The notes below the pieces were generated by a model. It searched no databases and was not told the DNA's origin. It worked only from the letters and a program-made list of their open reading frames with translations. From Caldisericales bacterium (lineage in GTDB: Bacteria > Caldisericota > Caldisericia > Caldisericales > Caldisericaceae): 28,710 nt of DNA. Below are positions 24,347 to 28,710 of this stretch, piece after piece. Positions within the stretch are counted from its first letter, which is position 1. Every line of letters starts with the position of its first letter. The position numbers and the translations under genes were made by a program. The stretch is from the NCBI GenBank assembly GCA_015485995.1, contig WFSP01000022.1:1-28710 (forward strand). The letters run 5' to 3'.

Positions 24347-24500
24347 GTGAACTACCTCAACTTTCTGCTACGCAGATAAGTTAAGGCTTCCTGCTTCAAC
24401 GGCTCTCCTGCGAGATGCCTCCACAGGCTCTGCGGACAGTCCCTGCCCTGACAAAGCAAACTTCAGTATGTTTTTACTTGCATTTACATCCCTGTCGTGG
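24347..24500 (-). ncRNA. Probable omega RNA (reRNA) of TnpB unit 1
   Basis: TnpB nucleases use an RNA encoded by the 3' end of tnpB and the right end of the element. Here the minus strand carries GGACTG (from GGGACTGTCC, 24436-24445), GTGGAGG (24418-24424) and GAAGCAGGAAGC (24386-24397). A bulged hairpin (about 24358-24382, AACTT/AAGTT plus CTGC/GCAG arms) and the terminal GTAGTTCAC follow. The same blocks occur in the same order in unit 2. The 5' boundary is a guess. The guide would be the sequence beyond 24347. Confidence 0.5.
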
Positions 24501-25597
24501 GTAGTGTGGCAGCGAGGGCAAGTCCACTTTCTTTTTGAAAGTGGAAGCTTGTCTATCTTATATCCACATATACTGCATACCTTGCTGGACGGATAAAATG
24601 TGTCTATCTGGACGAGCTTTCCGCCCTGCCATTCACTCTTGTACTTGAGAAACTCCACGAACTTACTCCAACTTGCATCACTTATGGACTTTGCAAGGTA
24701 GTGATTTTTCTGCATGTTTTTTACTGAGAGGTTCTCTACTGCAACAAAGGAGTACTGCTTGGCTATCGCAGTACTTACTTTGTGCAGGAAGTCGCCCCTC
24801 TGGTTTAAGACCTTTTCGTGGAGCTTTGAGATCTTTGCTTTCATCTTGTACCAGTTCTTAGAATGTAGCTTCTTTCTTGATAACCTTCTTTGAAGTACTT
24901 TTAGCTTTAACTCAGTCTTTCTGAACCACCTGGGATTGGATACTTTCTCTCCGTTTGATAGAACTGCAAAGTGTTCCAATCCTACGTCTATACCTACTGC
25001 TTTAAACGGCCTTTCAGTTATCTCTATAACTTCTTCGACGAGGATGGATATGAAGTACTTGCCGTTTTTCCTTGAAATCGTTGCCTGCTTTATTCTGCCG
25101 TTCTGAGGCAGCATTCTGTGAAACTTTACCTTTATTCCGCTCTTTAGCTTTGGAATGTATACTCTGCCTTCTTTAACTTTAACGTTCTGCGGAACGTTGA
25201 AAGACTGGTAACTGTTCTTTTTGCTTTTGAATTTTGGAAAGCCGAGGTGTAAAGACTTTGCTTTCTGCTTTGGAGTCTTTGCTTTTGCAATAGCTGTTTT
25301 TCTTTCCCTAACTACTTCTCTTGTAAATGCCCTTTTGTATGCTTTCATAAGGTTGTGAATTGAAACCTGGAGAGATTGGGAGTTAATGTTGTTCAGCCAC
25401 TTATACTCATCTTGCTTCTTTAATTCTTTAAGCTCTTTTTGAAGTTCTATTTTTGATTGAAGCTTACTATCTCTGTACTTATGCCAGAAGTAATTGTAGA
25501 CAAATCTGCAGGCTCCGAAGTGGTTCTCTAAAAAAGTGATTTGTTCTTTGTTTGGGTACATACGGTACTTGTACGCTTTTAGAATAACCTTTTCCAT
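24368..25597 (-). CDS. tnpB: TnpB, RNA-guided nuclease of an IS200/IS605-family element (copy 1)
   Basis: TnpB is the RuvC nuclease ancestral to Cas12; with its omega RNA it cuts the empty donor site and so favours retention of the element. The 409-residue protein has the N-terminal HTH-type domain (YRMYPNKEQITFLENHFG), then RuvC residues D204 (GIDVG), E288 (VENLS) and D370 (HDRDVNAS). The zinc finger is C341, C344, C360 and C363. All catalytic residues are present. The C-terminal tail (about 382-409) overlaps the omega-RNA region and is probably shaped by RNA structure. The ATG lies 6 nt from a perfect promoter, so the mRNA is probably leaderless. Confidence 0.93.
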   Translation of the reverse strand: MEKVILKAYKYRMYPNKEQITFLENHFGACRFVYNYFWHKYRDSKLQSKIELQKELKELKKQDEYKWLNNINSQSLQVSIHNLMKAYKRAFTREVVRERKTAIAKAKTPKQKAKSLHLGFPKFKSKKNSYQSFNVPQNVKVKEGRVYIPKLKSGIKVKFHRMLPQNGRIKQATISRKNGKYFISILVEEVIEITERPFKAVGIDVGLEHFAVLSNGEKVSNPRWFRKTELKLKVLQRRLSRKKLHSKNWYKMKAKISKLHEKVLNQRGDFLHKVSTAIAKQYSFVAVENLSVKNMQKNHYLAKSISDASWSKFVEFLKYKSEWQGGKLVQIDTFYPSSKVCSICGYKIDKLPLSKRKWTCPRCHTTHDRDVNASKNILKFALSGQGLSAEPVEASRRRAVEAGSLNLSA

Positions 25598-25603
25598 GTT
25601 TGC

Positions 25604-25632
25604 ATTTTACTACTACTCTGCTATAGTGTCAA
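25604..25632 (-). promoter_or_regulatory. Leaderless promoter of tnpB copy 1
   Basis: On the minus strand TTGACA (25627-25632), a 17-bp spacer and TAAAAT (25604-25609) are followed by six bases and the ATG. It overlaps, in the opposite direction, a TTTGCA/TATAGT pair serving the short plus-strand ORF. Confidence 0.7.
25622..25627 (+). promoter_or_regulatory. Divergent -10 box (TATAGT) of the short ORF
   Basis: TATAGT at 25622-25627 is followed by six bases and the ATG at 25634. A weak -35, TTTGCA (25599-25604), is 17 bp upstream. The region is thus a back-to-back pair of overlapping promoters. Confidence 0.4.
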
Positions 25633-25633
25633 T

Positions 25634-25687
25634 ATGAAAAGAGCACACTATCATGCTAAATACGATGTGACTTCCTCTCCTCACTGA
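25634..25687 (+). pseudogene. Start of a gene cut by IS unit 2, possibly a divergent tnpA
   Basis: The frame starts MKRAHYHAKYD and then runs into the right end of unit 2, where it stops after six more codons. HYHAKYD resembles the start of IS200/IS605 TnpA proteins, where a similar segment precedes the first beta strand (compare YNCNYHIVF in the TnpA at 26844-27266). Divergent tnpA and tnpB are known from IS605 itself. No downstream TnpA portion exists on the far side of unit 2, so most of the gene would have been lost. Unrelated chance coding is possible. Confidence 0.35.
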
Positions 25688-25810
25688 AGTGAGGAGCTTC
25701 CCGTTTCGCAGGATGCTACTGCACCCTCCACGGGCATCAGTTCGGGGCAGTCCGCCCCTACCGCCTGGTTAAGGCTGGCGAGGCCTACTTTGAGCAAGTT
25801 AATCGCGGCG
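25667..25810 (-). ncRNA. Probable omega RNA (reRNA) of TnpB unit 2
   Basis: On the minus strand the blocks GGACTGCCCC (about 25745-25754), GTGGAGG (25725-25731) and GAAACGGGAAGC (25696-25707) lead into a 9-bp perfect hairpin (25677-25685 with 25688-25696, loop GA). The terminal GGAAGTCAC follows. The hairpin includes the tnpB stop codon. The predicted guide is the adjacent host sequence, ATCGTATTTAGCATGATAGT (minus strand, 25666 downward). Confidence 0.55.
25677..25696. repeat. Right-end hairpin of IS unit 2
   Basis: CTCCTCACT (25677-25685) and AGTGAGGAG (25688-25696) form a perfect 9-bp stem with a two-base loop, 10 bp inside the element tip. Subterminal hairpins of this kind are what Y1 TnpA recognises. 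Confidence 0.7.
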
Positions 25811-26847
25811 TTTAAGTCTCTATCGTGTTTTGTCCCACATACAGGGCAAACCCACTCCCTATCTGAGAGGGTTAGGTTTTCGTTTTTGTATCCGCATATG
25901 CTGCACAGCTTAGAGGACGGGTAAAATGTGTTTGCTTTGATTAGTTTTCTGCCGTATAGCCTGGTTTTGTATTCAAGGAGGGAGATAAACTTATGCCAGC
26001 TTGCGTCTGCTATGTGCTTTGCAAGCCTATGGTTTTTAAGCATTCCCCTAATGTTCAGGTTTTCCACAACAATGGCTTGGTTATCGCCAATGATTTTCCT
26101 GCTTAGTTTATGCAGAAAGTCTTCCCTTTGGTACTTAATTTTTTCGTGTAACTTGGCTATTTTCTTTCTCAGCTTTATGTATTTTCCGCTCCCCTTCTCT
26201 TTTCTTGATAAATGCCTTTGAATCTTTTTGAGTTTGCTCTCAGAAAGTATGAGATGCTTTGGTTTCTTTATCTTTTCACCGCTGGATAGAGTGCAGAAGG
26301 TTTCTATCCCAACATCTATGGCTACAATGTTATCCGATTTTGGCAAAGGCTTTAGCTCTCTATCAACAAGCACATTGAGGTAAAATTTTCCAGTTGGAGT
26401 TTTTGTTATGGATATGGATTTAATCTCTCCCTCTATTTCTCTGTGCTTAATAAATCTCAATGGTTTTTTAATCTTTGGAATTTTTACCTTATTGCCGTTA
26501 ATGGTAAAGTGCTGTGGAATGGATACTGAGTTTGCCTTTCTCTTGTTTTTAAATTGAGGGAATTTCGCTCTCTTTTTAAAGAAGTTTTTGAATGCCCTAT
26601 CAAGCCACTTTACAGTCTCTTGAAGTGGTTGGCTGTTGGCTTCTTTGAGAAAGGGAAACTCCTCTTTCAGCTTAAGTAGGAGCTTTTTGTATTTGTAGTA
26701 GTTCCACTTTTTACTTTGTGTTTCGTAATCCCTTTTTGCTATTTCAAGAAGCTTGTTGTAAACAAACCTACAATGCCCCATTTGGCAGTTCAGAAAGTCT
26801 ATTTGGCCTTTTTGGGGGTATAGTCTGAATTTGTAAACGTAATTCAT
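25681..26847 (-). CDS. tnpB: TnpB, RNA-guided nuclease of an IS200/IS605-family element (copy 2)
   Basis: The 388-residue protein is a TnpB nuclease distinct from copy 1 but with the same architecture. It has an N-terminal HTH-like region (FRLYPQKGQIDFLN), the conserved RRHLSRKEKGS-type segment, and RuvC residues D178 (AIDVG), E262 (VENLN) and D344 (HDRDLNAA). The zinc finger is C315, C318, C334 and C337. All catalytic positions are intact. Its start overlaps the tnpA stop by 4 bp, so the two are cotranslated from the tnpA promoter. The last codons lie in the omega-RNA terminal hairpin. Confidence 0.95.
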   Translation of the reverse strand: MNYVYKFRLYPQKGQIDFLNCQMGHCRFVYNKLLEIAKRDYETQSKKWNYYKYKKLLLKLKEEFPFLKEANSQPLQETVKWLDRAFKNFFKKRAKFPQFKNKRKANSVSIPQHFTINGNKVKIPKIKKPLRFIKHREIEGEIKSISITKTPTGKFYLNVLVDRELKPLPKSDNIVAIDVGIETFCTLSSGEKIKKPKHLILSESKLKKIQRHLSRKEKGSGKYIKLRKKIAKLHEKIKYQREDFLHKLSRKIIGDNQAIVVENLNIRGMLKNHRLAKHIADASWHKFISLLEYKTRLYGRKLIKANTFYPSSKLCSICGYKNENLTLSDREWVCPVCGTKHDRDLNAAINLLKVGLASLNQAVGADCPELMPVEGAVASCETGSSSLQ

Positions 26848-27266
26848 ATCTTCTTTTGATTTTCTATGTATTTTCTTATTACTTCCTCTGATACAGAACC
26901 AACGGTTTCAACATAGTAAGACGGGTTCCATAGATGGCCTTTCCAGAGTTTTCCCTTTAACTCAGGGAATTTAAGAAACAATTTTCTTGCACTTATACCT
27001 TTAACTATCTTTGCTATGTAAGATGGAGATATTTTAGGGTGTGCGGATACAAAAAGATGGACATGGTCTTGTTCTCCAACTTCCATAACAGAAACTTCAA
27101 AACCTTTCTCATTGGCTACTTCTGACACTATGCTTTTAAGTTCTCTTTCTATCTCGGGAGTGAGAACCTTTCTGCGGTATTTGGTGGAAAAAACGATATG
27201 GTAATTGCAGTTGTAAACACAGGTTCTTGCCCATTTTATGTTAGGTTTCAGGTTTCTCTTGCTCAT
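26844..27266 (-). CDS. tnpA: IS200/IS605-family Y1 transposase TnpA
   Basis: TnpA is an HUH single-strand transposase that excises and inserts the element as ssDNA circles using hairpin ends. The 140-residue protein has the HUH motif HVH at 68-70 (EQDHVHLFVSAHP), the NYHIVFSTKYRRKVL N-terminal strand, LWNPSYYVETVG, and the presumed catalytic tyrosine Y133 in RKYIENQ. It overlaps tnpB copy 2 by 4 bp. The ATG is 6 nt from a good -10 box with no Shine-Dalgarno. The motifs look intact, so the element may still move and could also act on unit 1. Confidence 0.96.
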   Translation of the reverse strand: MSKRNLKPNIKWARTCVYNCNYHIVFSTKYRRKVLTPEIERELKSIVSEVANEKGFEVSVMEVGEQDHVHLFVSAHPKISPSYIAKIVKGISARKLFLKFPELKGKLWKGHLWNPSYYVETVGSVSEEVIRKYIENQKKI

Positions 27267-27272
27267 GCGTAT

Positions 27273-27300
27273 AGTATATATATGATTTACAAAAAGTCAA
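27273..27300 (-). promoter_or_regulatory. Leaderless promoter of tnpA
   Basis: On the minus strand TTGACT (27295-27300), a 16-bp spacer and TATACT (27273-27278) are followed by six bases and the tnpA ATG. No Shine-Dalgarno site is present. Confidence 0.65.
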
Positions 27301-27342
27301 GAGTATTAAGTATTTATTTGTATACATATAGTATCCTCTATT

Positions 27343-27382
27343 CGTGCTGTATCTCTCCTTTCAAAAGGAGAGGATTAGCACG
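27343..27382. repeat. Left-end hairpin of IS unit 2
   Basis: An inner perfect 9-bp stem (CTCTCCTTT 27353-27361, AAAGGAGAG 27364-27372) is enclosed by an outer 6-bp stem (CGTGCT 27343-27348, AGCACG 27377-27382) with an internal loop. The position upstream of tnpA fits an IS200/IS605 left-end structure that is bound by TnpA. Confidence 0.55.
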
Positions 27383-27538
27383 GAAGGATGCCCTAAAACA
27401 GAAGTAGCACGTATTTTGCACAAAAAATCATATATATCTATCATTCAATACTTAAAAAAAGTCGAAGCATTGCGCGTAGATGATATGGACTTTCGCAGGG
27501 AAATGGACGACATTGTTACCACTATAATAGGAAAATAA
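27383..27538 (+). pseudogene. 3' fragment of an unrecognised gene next to IS unit 2
   Basis: The plus-strand frame is open from inside the IS left end to TAA at 27536-27538. The part outside the hairpin reads GCPKTEVARILHKKS and continues to MDDIVTTIIGK. It looks like a helical C-terminus of a small protein, perhaps with a helix-turn-helix (EVARILHKKSYISIIQYLKK). I cannot name it. If the IS tips are at 25666 and about 27375, the frame can be joined directly to MKRAHYHAKYD, giving an uninterrupted ~65-codon ORF. The boundary is not certain enough to rely on this. Confidence 0.35.
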
Positions 27539-27561
27539 CAAATAAAAAAGGTGAAAGGGAC

Positions 27562-27866
27562 TTAAGCCGTTTTACCTGAAAGTGCTTTTTCTGGATCTTT
27601 CCTGATAAGCGCTTTAATTTCCTCGAGCGTAAGGCGTTCCCTTTCCTGCTTCTCTTTTATCCAGAGAATTCTCCTGCCTGCCCTTTCTACGTCGTACACA
27701 GTTTTCGTTTTCCTCGTGCCGCCTTCTGGTTTTTTCGACAACGCAGTCGCCAAGGAACCCGTTTTCCCGGTAAAATGTAATAGTGCTCGTCAGGATGTTT
27801 GGACGCCTTTTACAAACCCTACCCCAGGACTTGCGGGAAGTTTTGCCTGTAGAGTATGTACTGCAT
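27562..27866 (-). pseudogene. Frameshifted MerR-like regulator
   Basis: On the minus strand, pieces of a MerR-type winged helix lie in different frames. MQYILYRQNFPQVLG (starting at 27866) is followed by VGFVKGVQTS in another frame and STITFYRENGFL in a third. The rest, in the frame ending with TAA at 27562, reads KTKTVYDVERAGRRILWIKEKQ and then ERLTLEEIKALI. The elements TITFYRENG, YDVER and LTLEEIKALI are typical of MerR proteins. At least two or three frameshifts are needed, one near 27755. It is probably a decayed gene, unless the assembly has indel errors. No effector domain is visible. Confidence 0.5.
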
Positions 27867-28043
27867 ACGTTGAAGCAGGAATCAGCGGGAAGCCGCAAGG
27901 CATTACCGCTCCCTGAGAACCAAAGGGAATTCTCTTCATTTGCGGAGAGGAGGAGGTCAATTAAAATTTTACGTGGTTGCTTTCGCTTTTGTCCATTTTC
28001 TAAATTCAATTACAACATAAAAAAGTTAATTGCCTTTTACAAC
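27867..28043. other. Intergenic stretch between the MerR remnant and the surface protein gene
   Basis: I see no convincing gene, repeat or transposon end in these 177 bp. The 131-codon minus-strand frame that covers part of it gives a composition unlike a real protein in its first half and only touches the MerR remnant. Confidence 0.4.
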
Positions 28044-28710
28044 TCACCATGATACTTGATCAACTATTTTTCCATTTGGATCTATAAGGAAACAGGTATC
28101 CCCTGTATTATTCCATACAGCTCTTTTCTGTCCCCAATATAGATCTGTCTTTGTGTTTGAGCCTGAGCCTGTATGAATTTTTACGCTGGATCCGGGGGTG
28201 AGAGTAAATCCTTTTGGGAAATAATAGTAGTGATTTTGTTTGTCGTGAATATTATAACCTGTAAGATTTGCTGTTTTATCTCCTTCGTTTGTAATTTCCA
28301 TCCATTCGTCGTTTAAGTCATTGTTGTCGTTTCCAGCTGCATTATAGTGCGTCTTAGAGATTTTTAATATAATTTTCCCTTCGCTGGGTTTTTTGTTAGG
28401 GTATGTGATAGTAATTGTCTTTGTTGTTCCATCCCAGTTCACCATGCAGCCTAAATTTTCTGCAACAAATCTTAGAGGAAGCATTGTCCTTGAGTTTACG
28501 ATAATCGGTTTAACATCGTGGTTGTTTGGGTCTATCCACTTCATTTCGCCGTTCACCTCTGCCTGCGGTTTATCTATCCAGAGGTTAATCACTATATCTT
28601 TGAAGTTTATTATTACCTTTCTCTCTGTGCCATTCCATCCTATTGTTCCACTAAGTGCTTCAACAATTGCACGAATAGGCACAACAGTCCTGCTCCACTT
28701 TGGAATAATA
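28044..28710 (-). CDS. Surface protein with copper-amine-oxidase-N-like and lamin-tail domains (5' end beyond window)
   Basis: The frame is open through the window edge, so only the C-terminal 222 codons are seen. The first part (RTVVPIRAIVEALSG ... TMLPLRFVAENLGC ... WDGTTKTITITYP) is the copper amine oxidase N-terminal-like repeat, a beta-rich stalk domain common in secreted or S-layer-associated proteins of anaerobes. It is followed by a lamin-tail domain (about the last 105 residues) with DLNDEWMEITNEG, LTGYNIHDKQN and the end CFLIDPNGKIVDQVSW. Lamin-tail domains often join extracellular nucleases or adhesins, but no catalytic part is visible. The gene could be transposon cargo or host. 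Confidence 0.85.
   Translation of the reverse strand, partial: IIPKWSRTVVPIRAIVEALSGTIGWNGTERKVIINFKDIVINLWIDKPQAEVNGEMKWIDPNNHDVKPIIVNSRTMLPLRFVAENLGCMVNWDGTTKTITITYPNKKPSEGKIILKISKTHYNAAGNDNNDLNDEWMEITNEGDKTANLTGYNIHDKQNHYYYFPKGFTLTPGSSVKIHTGSGSNTKTDLYWGQKRAVWNNTGDTCFLIDPNGKIVDQVSW

Larger units (their letters stand above)
24347..25636 (-). mobile_element. IS605-type unit 1 (tnpB-only as now present)
   Basis: The unit is bounded on the low side by the 3' terminal CAC of the minus strand (GTGAAC at 24347) preceded by a hairpin. It contains tnpB and its promoter. The left end is not resolved: only 34 bp separate the promoter from the next element, so unit 2 may have inserted into it. A divergent 11-codon start that could be the rest of a tnpA is described separately. 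Confidence 0.65.
25667..27395 (-). mobile_element. IS200/IS605-family element, unit 2 (tnpA-tnpB)
   Basis: This is a complete-looking element on the minus strand with overlapping tnpA and tnpB. Its right end has a hairpin (25677-25696) and the terminal GAAGTCAC (complement of 25667 onward). Its left end has a long hairpin at 27343-27382. The exact left tip beyond the hairpin is unknown, so the upper coordinate is approximate. Confidence 0.75.

Noticed and set aside
24368..26847. Cas12k-like (nuclease-dead) effectors serving TnsABC
   Set aside because: Both proteins are of TnpB length (388 and 409 aa) and keep the full RuvC triad and zinc finger, and no repeat-spacer array is present.
27736..27740. 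CGACA as the inverted far end of the Tn7-like element
   Set aside because: It has no TnsB-type repeats beside it, is not followed by CAGGG, and lies inside the MerR remnant.
27614..28009. 131-codon minus-strand ORF as a real gene
   Set aside because: Only its central part matches MerR and in the wrong frame for the rest. The composition of the first half is atypical and there is no ribosome binding site.
20443..28710. CRISPR array or tracrRNA
   Set aside because: No regularly spaced direct repeats with unique spacers were found. The four repeats at 20554-20728 have irregular spacing and are at a transposon end.

Overview
The window is AT-rich bacterial DNA. It holds about 20 kb of ordinary chromosome (positions 1 to ~20,545) followed by a mobile-element region of about 8 kb. 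Formate-tetrahydrofolate ligase, the R5P-dependent vitamin B6 pathway, a DnaE-type (not PolC) replicase with a complete PHP metal site, and IS200/IS605 elements are compatible with an anaerobic, possibly thermophilic, deep-branching bacterium. No gene here fixes the phylum, so I do not name one. Several genes show a -10 box exactly 6 nt before the start codon and no Shine-Dalgarno site, which suggests frequent leaderless transcription.

Positions 17-4273 (minus strand) form one tight operon, read from the high coordinate down: pdxS-pdxT (PLP synthase), yebC, ruvC, ruvA, ruvB (Holliday-junction processing). A Shine-Dalgarno site at the window edge shows it continues. Upstream and co-directional is an HI0933/BaiN-type flavoprotein (4332-5552) with its own promoter. 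After a ~500 bp leader and intergenic region come fhs and smc, which overlap by one base, then a class I LacD-type aldolase closed by a strong terminator (plus strand). Next is an envelope-type cluster: a multi-span membrane protein and two tandem zinc-finger/PspC proteins. A convergent unknown 315-codon gene lies on the minus strand. Then come degV-nth (overlapping), a lipoprotein and dnaE.

About 100 bp after the dnaE stop, a Tn7-like transposon end begins: a TGTCG terminus and four 18-bp direct repeats that look like TnsB sites. It is followed by an extended -10 promoter, a 9-codon leader ORF and the overlapping genes tnsA, tnsB and tnsC (TniB type). The tnsA-proximal end faces the 3' end of dnaE, the same geometry as Tn7 at attTn7. 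No tniQ/tnsD, CRISPR array, Cas effector or opposite transposon end is visible. Immediately after tnsC lie two IS200/IS605-family units on the minus strand: a tnpB-only unit, then a tnpA-tnpB unit. Both TnpBs keep the RuvC triad and zinc finger. Both have an omega-RNA-like 3' end with shared sequence blocks, a terminal hairpin and a CAC end. The remainder holds gene debris (a short ORF fragment and a frameshifted MerR-like gene) and the 3' end of a surface protein with copper-amine-oxidase-N-like and lamin-tail domains, which runs off the window.

The part most worth following up is the TnsABC module with its end repeats next to two apparently intact TnpB/omega-RNA units. Whether this is simple IS accumulation in a Tn7-like element or a functional association cannot be decided from this window alone.
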